Shown here: one piece after another, positions 27,666 to 39,333 of the stretch
How positions within the stretch are numbered: the stretch's first letter is position 1
How the letters are laid out: each line of letters opens with the position of its first letter
DNA from: Yersinia massiliensis CCUG 53443
GTDB lineage: Bacteria; Pseudomonadota; Gammaproteobacteria; Enterobacterales; Enterobacteriaceae
NCBI RefSeq assembly: GCF_000312485.1
Contig: NZ_HE997650.1
Coordinates: 1-64,000, forward strand
DNA: 64,000 nucleotides
Direction of reading: 5' to 3'
Notes under the pieces: model-generated
What the model saw: only the letters and a program-made list of their open reading frames with translations
The model's database searches: none
Told to the model about the DNA's origin: nothing
Program-made: the position numbers and the translations under genes

Positions 27666-28412
27666 CTACCAATACTGCTCGCTGCTCATATGCCCCGGTT
27701 TACGGCGCAGATGTTTACGCATCTCACGTTGTTCTTTCAGTAACTGCTGAGTGTCACGCACCATTTGCGGATTGCCGCACAGCATGACATGGCTATCTGC
27801 GGCATCCATCTTCAAGCCCACTGCCGCTTCCAATGCGCCACTCTCAATTAATGCAGGCACCCTGCCAGTCAACGAACCGGGGGACTGTTCGCGGCTTACC
27901 ACGGTCTGAATACGGAGCTTGCCGTTATAGCGTTGTTCCAATTGCTGCATCAAGGGCAAATAACTGAGGTCACGAACAAAACGGGCCGCATGGACCAATA
28001 CCACATGCTTAAAGCGTTCCAGATCACGCCCTTCCTGCAAAATAGACAGATAGGGGCCGATGGCAGTGCCGGTGGCCAGCATCCATAAGGTATCGCAATC
28101 GGGTATCTCTTCCAGCACGAAGAAACCCGCAGCCTGCTTGGTCACCATCACCTCATCGCCGACAGCCAATTGATCTAGCCGAGGACTGAGTTTACCTTCC
28201 GGCACCGTGACCAGATAGAACTCCAGATTCTCATCACTTGGGGCGTTAACGTATGAATAAGCCCTCTGTATCCGCTCACCATTGATATCTAATGCCAGCT
28301 TGGCAAATTGGCCAGCCGTAAAGGGATCGACCGGTGCATTAACCCGAATGCTGAACAGCGCGTCTGTCCAGTGATCGACGTGAGTAATCTTGCCACTAAC
28401 CCATTCAGCCAT
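27666..28412 (-). CDS. fpr: Ferredoxin/flavodoxin-NADP+ reductase Fpr
   Basis: FAD enzyme passing electrons between NADPH and flavodoxin or ferredoxin. The 248-residue protein has the FAD-binding RAYSYVNAPSD, the pyrophosphate-binding WMLATGTAIGPYLSIL, the NADP region VSREQ and LCGNPQMVRDTQ, and the C-terminal aromatic Trp typical of this subclass. In E. coli fpr is SoxRS-regulated; I did not find a clear SoxS box here. It is divergent from emrD. Confidence 0.96.
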   Translation of the reverse strand: MAEWVSGKITHVDHWTDALFSIRVNAPVDPFTAGQFAKLALDINGERIQRAYSYVNAPSDENLEFYLVTVPEGKLSPRLDQLAVGDEVMVTKQAAGFFVLEEIPDCDTLWMLATGTAIGPYLSILQEGRDLERFKHVVLVHAARFVRDLSYLPLMQQLEQRYNGKLRIQTVVSREQSPGSLTGRVPALIESGALEAAVGLKMDAADSHVMLCGNPQMVRDTQQLLKEQREMRKHLRRKPGHMSSEQYW

Positions 28413-28704
28413 CGTTATGGTCCCTATTAGAAGTCATGCCAAAAGCGCAGGCGATATTTTAGGGGATTTGCCTAAAAAGTATTATCGATTAAATGTTATC
28501 GCGCTGTTTTACTTAACAGATTCATTTCGCCAACGTGAATATGGACAGTTTACTTTACGTGTTTGGTGTTTTTATCTGCCAATATTCGATTTTGTAATAT
28601 GTCGTGCTGCATAGATAAATAATCTAAATTTGTTAGCTTATACGCCGATAGTGAGGTGTGTCACAAAAAAGACACGTATTACAGCTTATTGATGCTTTAA
28701 GATA

Positions 28705-29889
28705 ATGAAAAAAATAGAAAATCTTCACCTGCTTGTGATGTTAATCCTGCTCGTTGCCGTGGGCCAAATGGCGCAAACGATCTATGTGCCAGTCATCGCG
28801 GATATCGCCCGTGACTTTTCGGTTCGTACCGGAGTGGTGCAGCGTGTGATGGCGGCTTATTTGTTGACCTATGGCTTCTCACAGTTGATTTATGGCCCAC
28901 TTTCCGACCGTGTTGGTCGTCGTCCGGTGATTCTGGCAGGCATGATGATCTTTATGTTAGGCGCATTAGGAGCTTGGCTGGCTAGCAGTCTCACCATGCT
29001 GGTGGCTGCTAGTGCTTTACAGGGCATGGGGACGGGTGTTGCGGGCGTTATGGCGCGGACAATGCCCCGTGACCTTTATTCTGGCACGTCATTACGTTAT
29101 GCCAACAGTATGTTAAACATGGGAATTTTGGTCAGCCCGCTACTGGCACCGGTTATCGGCGGGGTATTGGCAAGCCTGTTTGGCTGGCGTGCATCCTACG
29201 CATTCCTGCTATTTTTATGCAGTTTAGTCGCATTTTGTATGTTCCGGTGGTTACCAGAAACTCGGCCACAGCAAACGGAAAAACGGCGTATGTTAGCCAG
29301 CTTTCGCCTGCTGCTATCTGACGGTGCTTTTAGCTGTTATCTGGTGATGTTAATTGGCGCATTAGCCGGGATTGCCGTATTTGAGGCCAGTGCGGGTGTG
29401 TTGATGGGGGGCGTGCTTGGGCTAAGTGGTGTGACCGTCAGTATTTTGTTTATTTTACCCATTCCGGCGGCCTTCTTTGGTGCATGGTATGCCGGTCGTG
29501 ACGGTAAGACCTTCCACAGTCTGATGTGGCATTCCGTTATCAGTTGCCTGCTGGCTGGGCTAATGATGTGGATCCCCAGTTGGTTTGGCGTGATGAATAT
29601 CTGGACGTTAGTGATACCCGCCGCCCTCTTTTTCTTTGGTGCGGGCATGCTATTCCCGCTGGCAACGACAGGGGCAATGGAACCCTTTCCGTATCTGGCC
29701 GGTGCGGCTGGCGCCTTAGTGGGTGGGTTGCAAAATGTAGGTTCAGGATTAGCGACGTGGCTATCCGCCATGTTGCCGCAAACGGGGCAATTCAGTCTGG
29801 GGTTGTTAATGTTCGCGATGGCAATCGTGATTCTGCTCTGCTGGTGGCCGTTATCCCATCGGATGCAGCCCCAAGAGCACCGCGCTTAA
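28705..29889 (+). CDS. emrD: Multidrug efflux MFS transporter EmrD
   Basis: Inner-membrane proton-driven exporter of amphipathic compounds, 394 residues, the length of E. coli EmrD. There are 12 hydrophobic segments. The MFS motif A is GPLSDRVGRRPVIL (about residues 65-78), and the DHA1 antiporter motif region is ANSMLNMGILVSPLLAPVIGG. E. coli carries emrD at another locus, so its place beside fpr differs. A strong palindromic terminator follows. Confidence 0.93.
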   Translation: MKKIENLHLLVMLILLVAVGQMAQTIYVPVIADIARDFSVRTGVVQRVMAAYLLTYGFSQLIYGPLSDRVGRRPVILAGMMIFMLGALGAWLASSLTMLVAASALQGMGTGVAGVMARTMPRDLYSGTSLRYANSMLNMGILVSPLLAPVIGGVLASLFGWRASYAFLLFLCSLVAFCMFRWLPETRPQQTEKRRMLASFRLLLSDGAFSCYLVMLIGALAGIAVFEASAGVLMGGVLGLSGVTVSILFILPIPAAFFGAWYAGRDGKTFHSLMWHSVISCLLAGLMMWIPSWFGVMNIWTLVIPAALFFFGAGMLFPLATTGAMEPFPYLAGAAGALVGGLQNVGSGLATWLSAMLPQTGQFSLGLLMFAMAIVILLCWWPLSHRMQPQEHRA

Positions 29890-29897
29890 CTTAAACT

Positions 29898-29927
29898 AAC
29901 GGGTACTGAATTCAGTACCCGTTTTTA
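29898..29927. terminator. Bidirectional terminator between emrD and glpX
   Basis: AACGGGTACTGAA/TTCAGTACCCGTT is a perfect 26-bp palindrome followed by TTTTATT on the plus strand. It ends emrD and may also serve glpX from the other side. Confidence 0.85.
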
Positions 29928-29974
29928 TTGCTGTGACAAAGGGTATTACCTGACAAACGGTGTTGCTGTGACCA

Positions 29975-30985
29975 CTACAGTAAAAACTCATGCAGCGCCG
30001 GATCTTTACGGTCGAGGAAATGAGTAGAGCGGATACGGCGAATAGTCCGAGATTTGCCTCGGATTAGCAATGTTTCGGTGGTCGCCATGTTCCCTTTGCG
30101 ATAAATCCCCTCCAGTAAATCACCTTTGGTAATCCCAGTGGCAGAGAAAATGACATTGTCATTACGAGCCATATCCCCCAGTAGCAGAACCTTACCGGCT
30201 TCAATACCCATTGATTTGCAGCGGGCTAACTCTTGCTCGCCAATACGGCGGTTATCGTCGTTATCCCCTTTAACATGGTGACGCGCCAATAAGCGGCCTT
30301 GCATGTCACCGTCTAAAGCACGGATAACCGCAGCAGAAATAACGCCTTCAGGGGCTCCACCGATGCAGTACATCACATCGACTTCACTTTCGGGCATGCA
30401 GGTCAAAATAGACGCCGCGACGTCACCATCAGGAATAGCGAATACTTTTACACCCAGTTGCTGCATTTCGGCAATGATGCCGTCATGACGCGGCTTAGCA
30501 AGGGTGATCACCGTGAGATCAGCCAAAGGCTTGTTCAACTGACGAGCCACATTGCGTAGGTTTTGCTCAAGCGATAAATTCAGGTCAATAGCGCCTTTCG
30601 CCCCCGGGCCAACCACCAGCTTTTCCATGTACATATCAGGCGCATGTAAAAATGTGCCTTTATCGCCGACGGCCAGTACTGCCAATGCATTGGCCTGCCC
30701 CATGGCAGTCATGCGCGTGCCTTCAATGGGATCAACCGCGATATCAACAGCATCCCCTTGCCCCGTGCCGACGTTTTCACCGATAAACAGCATTGGCGCT
30801 TCATCGATTTCACCTTCACCGATAACAATTTGCCCATCAATGTTGACCTGATTGAGCATAATTCGCATAGCCCTTACTGCTGCGCCGTCAGCGGCATTTT
30901 TATCGCCTCGACCCAGCCACTTATACCCTGCTAATGCAGCGGCTTCGGTAACACGGGAAAACTCGATGGCTAATTCACGTTTCAT
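29975..30985 (-). CDS. glpX: Class II fructose-1,6-bisphosphatase GlpX
   Basis: Gluconeogenic phosphatase in the glycerol regulon. The 336-residue protein has the metal and substrate motifs IGEGEIDEAPML (residues about 55-66), DIAVDPIEGTRMTAMG and IPDGDVAASI, and matches E. coli GlpX along its length. The frame is open 19 codons further, but MKRELAIEFSRVTE at 30985 is the conserved start. It is downstream of glpFK on the same strand with a terminator in between. Confidence 0.96.
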   Translation of the reverse strand: MKRELAIEFSRVTEAAALAGYKWLGRGDKNAADGAAVRAMRIMLNQVNIDGQIVIGEGEIDEAPMLFIGENVGTGQGDAVDIAVDPIEGTRMTAMGQANALAVLAVGDKGTFLHAPDMYMEKLVVGPGAKGAIDLNLSLEQNLRNVARQLNKPLADLTVITLAKPRHDGIIAEMQQLGVKVFAIPDGDVAASILTCMPESEVDVMYCIGGAPEGVISAAVIRALDGDMQGRLLARHHVKGDNDDNRRIGEQELARCKSMGIEAGKVLLLGDMARNDNVIFSATGITKGDLLEGIYRKGNMATTETLLIRGKSRTIRRIRSTHFLDRKDPALHEFLL

Positions 30986-31100
30986 GGTTAGACCTGTTGA
31001 TTGCGGGATGAGGAACTGATGTTTGGGCGGGAATTCTACCACCCTTCGTACTTGAAGTCGTAGGGGTGTTAGCTCGGTGTAAGCTCATCGGGATTTAAAC

Positions 31101-31133
31101 GAAAAACGCGCTATCGGGGGGTGATAGCGCGTT
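31101..31133 (-). terminator. Terminator between glpK and glpX
   Basis: Minus strand AACGCGCTATC pairs with GATAGCGCGTT over a 7-nt loop and runs into TTTTCGTTT. It should limit transcription from glpFK into glpX. Confidence 0.88.
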
Positions 31134-31187
31134 GTTTGCAAATTACGTCCAATGTAAAAGCACGTTCAGCGTAAAACAGGCGAGGTG

Positions 31188-32756
<1,569 letters not shown>

Positions 32757-33605
32757 TTATGCTTTACGTTCTGTGGTCGTAGCCGTGGTTTCGTCTTCAT
32801 CGCTGACACAGACATCACAAGGTAAGTGACGACCAATCAGCGCACGGTAACCAAACGCACCGAGTAACGCGCCGACGATTGGCCCGAAGATTGGCACCAA
32901 GAAGTAGGGAATATCACGCCCACCAGTAAAGGCGACTTCGCCCCAACCTGCCAGATAAGCAAATGTTTTCGGACCAAAGTCACGTGCTGGGTTTAATGCA
33001 AAGCCAGTCAGTGGCCCCATAGATGCACCGATAACGGCGATCAGAATACCAATCAGCAGTGGTGCCAGTGGACCGCGTGGAATGCCGTTACCATCGTCAG
33101 TCAGTGCCAAAATCAGGCACATCAAAATCGCGGTAATCACGGTTTCAACTAAGAATGCTTGGAAAACAGAAATATGCGGATTGGCGTAGGTAGAGAAAAT
33201 ACCCGCCAGATCGATGCTCTCGGCACTGCCGCGAACCATTTGATGAGTTTGTTCAAAATCGACGAACAGGTTGTAATACAGGCCGTACACTAATGCCGCG
33301 GCACAAAAAGCACCGGCAACCTGCGCCACGATATAGGGGATAACTTTGCGGCGATCGAAGCAAGCGAATAACCACAATGCAATGGTTACCGCTGGATTAA
33401 GATGTGCACCTGAAATTGCTGCGGTCAAATAGATGGCCATGGCAACACCTAGGCCCCAAATAATACTAATTTCCCATTGGCCGAAACTGGCGCCTGCCAA
33501 TTTCAACGCAGCAACACAGCCCACACCGAAAAAGATTAGCAGACCCGTACCGAGGAACTCTGCGATACATTGGCCTTTCAAGGTCGAACTAGCGGTTTGG
33601 CTCAT
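32757..33605 (-). CDS. glpF: Glycerol uptake facilitator GlpF
   Basis: Aquaglyceroporin that passes glycerol across the inner membrane. The 282-residue protein has six transmembrane segments and the two half-helix motifs GAHLNPAVTIALWLF (NPA) and GFALNPARDFGPK (NPA with the selectivity-filter Arg), both intact. The cytoplasmic C-tail is acidic. First gene of the glpFK unit, with GlpR-like sites upstream. Confidence 0.96.
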   Translation of the reverse strand: MSQTASSTLKGQCIAEFLGTGLLIFFGVGCVAALKLAGASFGQWEISIIWGLGVAMAIYLTAAISGAHLNPAVTIALWLFACFDRRKVIPYIVAQVAGAFCAAALVYGLYYNLFVDFEQTHQMVRGSAESIDLAGIFSTYANPHISVFQAFLVETVITAILMCLILALTDDGNGIPRGPLAPLLIGILIAVIGASMGPLTGFALNPARDFGPKTFAYLAGWGEVAFTGGRDIPYFLVPIFGPIVGALLGAFGYRALIGRHLPCDVCVSDEDETTATTTERKA

Positions 33606-34209
33606 AGTAGATGTCCTAGAGACAGAGATTTATAGGGTATTTCTTATTTTTGCCCTTCGGACGACGAAGGGAGTGATGTAAATTTATCGTTAACGAGCAC
33701 AAACGAGAAATAGCGAAATCAAAATGTGTGTAGTGCGTCATAAAAATGAGCGATTTCGCGTTATACATGGATGTTAAGGGACTTTGAAAGTGTGATCAGA
33801 CCAGTACTTTTCTCCCTGCTTGTTAAAAGAATGTTCGATTCTACAGAATAGATAAGCATCGTCTTTCAGTTTTTGCCGATAGTCACTTATAAGAAATTGC
33901 TACAGAGTGTAGTTTGTGCCGGTATGGCGCTAGACAGGGGGAGACTGGCTACATACAATCGTTTAAGAATATCAGTTTATCAAGAGCATCGTTTTATCAA
34001 GCTGCGTCGCCTTTGCGAAGGAACGCGTGAGAACATAGCGCTTGTTTCACTAGTTCGATAGATATATAGCGCGATAAGTATTCACAGCAGTTTCATCTGC
34101 CGAAGGTTGCTTTAGTCGACTCGGTGACGTCGGTCATACAGTAACTTCGGTGAAGCATGATGACTGCGACCCAAAGATGTACGCCTTGCTACCATAAGGG
34201 GACCGAAGA
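33606..34209. promoter_or_regulatory. 604-bp glpF-zapB region with candidate GlpR operators
   Basis: No gene is supported here. Three stretches resemble the GlpR operator WATGTTCGWTAWCGAACATW. At 33682-33701 the core TCGTTAACGA is perfect. At 33745-33764 there is AATGAGCGATTTCGCGTTAT. At 33829-33848 a perfect left half, AATGTTCGAT, is visible. They suit control of the divergent glpFK transcript. A short open frame at 33873-34061 has no family features. Confidence 0.5.
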
Positions 34210-34449
34210 ATGTCATTTGAAGTATTTGAGAAATTGGAAGTTAAAGTTCAGCAGGCGATTGATACCATCACATTGTTGCAGATGGAAATTGAAGAGCTGA
34301 AAGAGAAGAATAACACCCTGTCCCAAGAAGTTCAGGATGCCGCGGGTGGCCGTGAAGCCTTAGTGCGCGAAAATGAGCAACTAAAGCAAGAGCAGCACGT
34401 CTGGCAGGATCGCTTGCGGGCACTATTGGGCAAGATGGAAGAAGTCTGA
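34210..34449 (+). CDS. zapB: Cell-division protein ZapB
   Basis: Small coiled-coil factor that joins ZapA and the Z ring and links it to MatP and the Ter region. The 79-residue product is almost entirely heptad-repeat ([30 protein letters not shown]), ending [10 protein letters not shown] as in E. coli. It stands alone with its own terminator. Confidence 0.95.
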   Translation: MSFEVFEKLEVKVQQAIDTITLLQMEIEELKEKNNTLSQEVQDAAGGREALVRENEQLKQEQHVWQDRLRALLGKMEEV

Positions 34450-34499
34450 GTACTGGCTGGCTTTCACAAATTCTTCCTGCTTGAAATAACAGGAAAGCA

Positions 34500-34530
34500 A
34501 AAGGGCGATATCAATATCGCCCTTTTTTAT
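34500..34530 (+). terminator. Terminator of zapB
   Basis: AAGGGCGATA and TATCGCCCTT form a perfect stem with a four-base loop, followed by TTTTTT. Confidence 0.93.
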
Positions 34531-34555
34531 GCTTCGCTGAAAGCGCCGTAAGATG

Positions 34556-35173
<618 letters not shown>

Positions 35174-36091
35174 TTAACTCAGCACCAAGCCTACAGCAAA
35201 TAGGACGTTGGTCAGGAGTGCGGCTTTAACCATATGCTCGAGCATTGGGCGCATACCTGCTGATGTTGGCTCACGCAGTACAAACAACGCGTGCTTAACC
35301 AGTAATGGCACTGCCAGAACAAAAATCCATCCTGCCCAACTGTGCAGATTCAGCAGGCTAAATAACGCCAGACAGAAGATAGCCGCCGCGATAAGTAAGG
35401 CATGATAATAGCGTGCGACTACTGGGCCTAAGCGTACTGCCAGCGTATTTTTACCATTGGCTCGGTCACTTTCGATATCGCGCAAATTATTAATATTCAA
35501 AACAGCGGTAGCAAGTAAGCCGCAGGCAGTGGCTGGCAGCATAACAATGCTGTCGAAGTGGCCCGCCTGAAGGTAATAAGTCCCTGCGACACTTAACCAG
35601 CCGAAGAACACCAATACCGAAATATCCCCTAACCCCATATAGCCATAGGGTTTGTTGCCCACGGTATAAGTGATAGCCGCCATGATGGCCATCAGACCGA
35701 GGACTAAGAAGCCTAAGATGTCACTGGGCTTTTCACAGGCAATGGCGATAAGTGAAACACCAGAAATGATCGTCAGCACTACCGTGATAATCAGTGCGAC
35801 TTTCATCTGATGGCGGGTAATCATTCCTTTTTGCATGCCACGTAATGGCCCAATACGCTCTTCGGTATCACTGCCTTTAATGGCATCACCGTAATCATTG
35901 GCCAAATTGGAGAGAATTTGCAGCAGGCCAGCGGTTAACAAAGCGAGTAAAGCGACGGCGGGTTTAAAACTATCGAGCCAGAAAGCCAGTGCTGATCCAG
36001 TAACGATAGAGGCAAAAGCCAGTGGTAGGGTTCGTGGCCGTAGGCTTTCCAGCCAAGCCTGAGTTTGGCTGGTGTTGGTTGATAGGCTCAT
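35174..36091 (-). CDS. menA: 1,4-dihydroxy-2-naphthoate polyprenyltransferase MenA
   Basis: Inner-membrane prenyltransferase of menaquinone synthesis. The 305-residue protein has 8-9 hydrophobic segments and the UbiA-family Asp motifs NLANDYGDAIKGSD (about residues 62-75) and NNLRDIESDRANGKNT. The ATG at 36091 (MSLSTNTSQTQAW) fits the family; an ATG four codons upstream (36103) has no better ribosome site. It lies between the hslVU operon and rraA. Confidence 0.94.
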   Translation of the reverse strand: MSLSTNTSQTQAWLESLRPRTLPLAFASIVTGSALAFWLDSFKPAVALLALLTAGLLQILSNLANDYGDAIKGSDTEERIGPLRGMQKGMITRHQMKVALIITVVLTIISGVSLIAIACEKPSDILGFLVLGLMAIMAAITYTVGNKPYGYMGLGDISVLVFFGWLSVAGTYYLQAGHFDSIVMLPATACGLLATAVLNINNLRDIESDRANGKNTLAVRLGPVVARYYHALLIAAAIFCLALFSLLNLHSWAGWIFVLAVPLLVKHALFVLREPTSAGMRPMLEHMVKAALLTNVLFAVGLVLS

Positions 36092-36143
36092 TTTTCGCTT
36101 CATTTAATAGGAGTCTGGTCCGCCCATATTGGCGCGTTATAAA

Positions 36144-36191
36144 AATCATGTCTGCCAAGAATAATGTCGCCAGAAATAATGTCATCAAAAA
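36144..36191. repeat. Three imperfect 16-bp tandem repeats upstream of menA
   Basis: AATCATGTCTGCCAAG, AATAATGTCGCCAGAA and ATAATGTCATCAAAAA follow each other head to tail at 36144, 36160 and 36176. A looser repetitive stretch continues to about 36310 (GAAAACAACATTAATGA and GAGAACAGAATTAATGA). No function is evident. Confidence 0.55.
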
Positions 36192-36309
36192 ATAAATTTG
36201 ATAGCAAAAATCTTGACGGAAACCCTGTTACTGAAAACGGTTTTAACGAAAACAACATTAATGAATGTAGCATGCGCGAGAACAGAATTAATGAAAAACA
36301 AGGTTCGCT

Positions 36310-36340
36310 AAAACAAGAATGGGAGGCAATGCCTCCCACT
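36310..36340 (-). terminator. Probable terminator of hslVU
   Basis: TGGGAGGC-ATT-GCCTCCCA on the minus strand is a perfect stem followed by TTCTTGTTTT, 20 bp after the hslU stop. Confidence 0.7.
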
Positions 36341-36357
36341 CGATATTGACTGGCGAA

Positions 36358-37689
36358 TTATAGAATGAAACGACTCAGGTCTTCATCAGCGACCAATTCA
36401 TCCAAGTGCTTACCGACATACTCCGCATCAATCGTAATGGATTGACCCTGACTCTCGCTGGCGTCATAGGAGATATCTTCCATCAAGCGCTCCAGCACGG
36501 TATGTAAACGACGTGCGCCGATGTTCTCGGTACGCTCGTTAACCTGCCATGCCGCTTCTGCGATTTTGCGGATACCTTCGCGTGTGAATTCTACCGTCAC
36601 GCCTTCCGTTGCCATTAGAGCTTTGTACTGCTCGGTCAACGAAGCACTCGGTTCAGTCAGAATACGCTCGAAATCATCGGTGGTCAGTGCCTGCAATTCC
36701 ACGCGGATAGGCAAGCGACCTTGTAATTCCGGAATAAGATCTGACGGGCTGGAGACTTGGAACGCACCGGAGGCGATAAACAGAATATGATCTGTTTTCA
36801 CCATACCGTGTTTGGTTGACACGGTGCAGCCTTCAACCAATGGCAGCAGGTCACGCTGTACCCCCTCGCGGGAGACATCTGGGCCTGACGTTTGGCCGCG
36901 CTTACAGATCTTATCGATTTCATCGACGAACACGATCCCGTGCTGTTCCACGGCATCAATTGCCTGCTGCTTTAGCTCTTCTGGGTTAACCAGCTTCGCG
37001 CCCTCTTCCTCAATCAGCAATTTGAATGCATCTTTGATTTTGATTTTGCGTGGCTTTTGTTTCTGACCAGCGATGTTCTGGAACATCGATTGTAGTTGAT
37101 TAGTCATCTCCTCCATACCTGGAGGTGCCATAATTTCCACCCCCATTGGCGAAGCGGCCAGATCGATTTCAATCTCTTTATCGTCTAGTTGGCCTTCACG
37201 CAATTTTTTGCGGAACGCTTGGCGAGTAGCCGATGGTTCTTGGTTTTCATCCGGTTGGCCCCAGTTATTTTTGGCCGGCGGGATAAGCACGTCAAGAATA
37301 CGTTCTTCCGCTAATTCTTCCGCACGATAGCGCATTTTCTCAATGGATTGATGACGAACCATTTTTACCGCTGCGTCGGTCAGATCGCGGATAATCGAAT
37401 CCACTTCCTTACCCACATAGCCAACTTCAGTAAATTTGGTCGCTTCAACTTTGATGAATGGCGCATTGGCCAGTTTTGCCAGACGGCGGGCAATTTCAGT
37501 TTTACCCACACCGGTTGGGCCAATCATCAGAATATTTTTAGGGGTCACTTCATGGCGCAGCTCTTCGTTGAGCTGCATACGACGCCAGCGGTTACGCAGA
37601 GCAATGGCCACTGCTCGTTTCGCTTTATCTTGCCCGATAATGTAGCTATCAAGTTCGCTGACAATCTCACGTGGGGTCATTTCAGACAT
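36358..37689 (-). CDS. hslU: HslU, ATPase of the HslVU protease
   Basis: AAA+ unfoldase that feeds substrates to HslV. The 443-residue protein has Walker [17 protein letters not shown] (about residues 56-71), the pore motif [10 protein letters not shown], Walker [12 protein letters not shown], the sensor region [18 protein letters not shown], and the C-terminal DLSRFIL that inserts into HslV. It is 51 bp behind hslV and cotranscribed from the heat-shock promoter. Confidence 0.97.
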   Translation of the reverse strand: MSEMTPREIVSELDSYIIGQDKAKRAVAIALRNRWRRMQLNEELRHEVTPKNILMIGPTGVGKTEIARRLAKLANAPFIKVEATKFTEVGYVGKEVDSIIRDLTDAAVKMVRHQSIEKMRYRAEELAEERILDVLIPPAKNNWGQPDENQEPSATRQAFRKKLREGQLDDKEIEIDLAASPMGVEIMAPPGMEEMTNQLQSMFQNIAGQKQKPRKIKIKDAFKLLIEEEGAKLVNPEELKQQAIDAVEQHGIVFVDEIDKICKRGQTSGPDVSREGVQRDLLPLVEGCTVSTKHGMVKTDHILFIASGAFQVSSPSDLIPELQGRLPIRVELQALTTDDFERILTEPSASLTEQYKALMATEGVTVEFTREGIRKIAEAAWQVNERTENIGARRLHTVLERLMEDISYDASESQGQSITIDAEYVGKHLDELVADEDLSRFIL

Positions 37690-37740
37690 ATCACTCTATC
37701 CTTACGCTTTATTCGTTAATCACGCCTAGCGGTTTAATGC

Positions 37741-38265
37741 TTAGTACGTTAATTCTTCAATGGTTTGGAAGCGGTTGGTATAGATACAGATATCCCCCGC
37801 AATGCTCAGTGATTTCTCAACAATATCCCGCGCACCTAATTCGGTATTTTCGAGTAGCGCACGTGCTGCTGACTGGGCATAAGGTCCACCGGAACCGATC
37901 GCAATCAGATCATCTTCGGGCTGAACAACATCGCCATTACCGGTAATAATCAGTGAGGCAGTTTCATCCGCCACAGCTAAGAGTGCTTCAAGTTTGCGTA
38001 ACATGCGGTCAGTGCGCCAATCTTTGGCTAACTCAACCGCCGCTTTCGTCAGATGGCCTTGGTGCATCTCCAATTTACGCTCGAACAATTCAAATAGCGT
38101 AAAGGCATCAGCGGTTCCCCCCGCAAAGCCAGCAATGACTTTATTGTTATAAAGACGGCGTACTTTTTTAGCATTGCCTTTCATGACGGTATTGCCCAGG
38201 GTGACCTGGCCATCACCACCAATCACGACATGACCATTACGGCGAACACTTACAATTGTTGTCAC
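37741..38265 (-). CDS. hslV: HslV, peptidase of the HslVU protease
   Basis: Proteasome-like threonine peptidase of the cytoplasm. The 174-residue product begins [11 protein letters not shown], so Thr2 becomes the N-terminal nucleophile after Met removal; GAGGG lies about 8 nt before its GTG start at 38265. A longer ATG frame (38301) would bury the catalytic Thr and is rejected. The [14 protein letters not shown] segment and the [14 protein letters not shown] loop are family-typical. Confidence 0.96.
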   Translation of the reverse strand: MTTIVSVRRNGHVVIGGDGQVTLGNTVMKGNAKKVRRLYNNKVIAGFAGGTADAFTLFELFERKLEMHQGHLTKAAVELAKDWRTDRMLRKLEALLAVADETASLIITGNGDVVQPEDDLIAIGSGGPYAQSAARALLENTELGARDIVEKSLSIAGDICIYTNRFQTIEELTY

Positions 38266-38295
38266 GAGCGGACCCTCGTTGCAGACTGAATGAAC

Positions 38296-38328
38296 CCCCA
38301 TACTGCCCTTCAGAAAAACAGTATGGGG
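38296..38328 (-). promoter_or_regulatory. Stem-loop in the hslVU 5' untranslated region
   Basis: CCCCATACTG and CAGTATGGGG form a perfect 10-bp stem with a 13-nt loop between promoter and hslV start. E. coli hslVU has a similar CCCC...GGGG leader hairpin that stabilises the mRNA; here the loop is longer. Confidence 0.75.
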
Positions 38329-38340
38329 TATATTGAGATT

Positions 38341-38370
38341 ATAAATGGGGGAGGATTACGACTTTTCAAC
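38341..38370 (-). promoter_or_regulatory. Sigma-32 heat-shock promoter of hslVU
   Basis: GTTGAAA (38364-38370 on minus) and CCCCATTTAT (38341-38350) are spaced by 13 bp, close to the sigma-32 consensus CTTGAAA and CCCCATNT. The -35 element sits in the last codons of ftsN. Confidence 0.85.
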
Positions 38371-39268
38371 CCCCGACAGCGAGGGGAATACATCCTGATT
38401 GACCTGCACCCTGCAAACGCTGCAAGGTTTTATCTGCCGCCGCTTTCGTGCTGTACGGGCCGAGCACGACGCGATTCCAACCACCGCCAGTGGTAATACG
38501 GCTTTCGATACCACCAAATGCCAACTGGGCTCGGATAGATTCAGCCTGATCGATAGCTTTGAATGAGCCACATTGCACCATCCAACGCTGTGCTTTTTCT
38601 TTCTCTTTTTCTGGTTTCGGTGGTGTCGCGGCCTGCGTGACCGGCGCAACAGGTTGTGTACGCGGCGGTGTAGAGACCGGTGGCTGCGTTTGAGTCTGCG
38701 CCCGTGTTTGCGATGGTACCTGCGTTTGCGGTTGTATTGGCGCTGTCACCTGACGCGGTTGCGTTAGTGGTGGCTGTGTTAATGGTTGCTGCATATTCGT
38801 CGTCGGCGGTGTAATCGTTACCGCAGAACGTGGCACCGATATTCCTTGGTTATAAGGCACCTCGGACAACTGTGTTGGCTGTTGACGCATATCGGCCTGC
38901 ATCTGCTCAAGCAATTGCCGCTGTTCATTCGTTAGCTGAGTCTTAGAATTGACCTCACCACCGGCAGAAGGCTCGGTCGGCGTCGGTACGCCAATTTGGC
39001 GATTTTCCAGCTCTTTAATGTAGCGCCAGCGCTCCTCCGGTTTTGGCGGTAACCCATTACCTGTACGGGGGCCACTGTTAGGCAGCAACGGAAGCTCATC
39101 TGGCTTATTGTGCGTAATGAAATAAAGGCCGCCAACAAATACCACTAATAACGCGACGGCCAGTGCCACCACGGTTTTAGATACTGCTGGTGCACTGCGT
39201 TTTTTCCGGCTAGTGCTTTTGCGCCGCGCTCCTGAGCGCCCTCGGCTTACATAATCTCTTTGTGCCAC
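38366..39268 (-). CDS. ftsN: Cell-division protein FtsN
   Basis: Late bitopic divisome protein that triggers septal peptidoglycan synthesis. The 300-residue protein has a basic cytoplasmic tail (MAQRDYVSRGRSGARRKSTSRKK), one transmembrane helix (about 31-53), the essential periplasmic region with EERWRYIKELENR, a long Gln/Pro/Thr-rich linker and a C-terminal SPOR domain binding denuded glycan (residues about 225-300). The start is GTG. It is 65 bp behind cytR, and hslVU follows. Confidence 0.95.
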   Translation of the reverse strand: MAQRDYVSRGRSGARRKSTSRKKRSAPAVSKTVVALAVALLVVFVGGLYFITHNKPDELPLLPNSGPRTGNGLPPKPEERWRYIKELENRQIGVPTPTEPSAGGEVNSKTQLTNEQRQLLEQMQADMRQQPTQLSEVPYNQGISVPRSAVTITPPTTNMQQPLTQPPLTQPRQVTAPIQPQTQVPSQTRAQTQTQPPVSTPPRTQPVAPVTQAATPPKPEKEKEKAQRWMVQCGSFKAIDQAESIRAQLAFGGIESRITTGGGWNRVVLGPYSTKAAADKTLQRLQGAGQSGCIPLAVGG

Positions 39269-39333
39269 TATCGTTTCGCTGCGTCATAATGATGGAATAA
39301 GTCCGTCATGTTACTGAACCCCTGAATATTTGC

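Noticed and set aside
33653-33671. Hairpin CCCTTCG...CGAAGGG before glpF as a terminator
   Set aside because: It has no T run on the glpF strand; at most a leader structure.
33873-34061. 62-codon frame between glpF and zapB
   Set aside because: No ribosome site, no family resemblance and irregular composition; treated as non-coding.
36164-36349. 61-codon frame between menA and hslU
   Set aside because: Asn/Glu-rich by virtue of the underlying DNA repeats, with no conserved features; more likely repetitive non-coding DNA.
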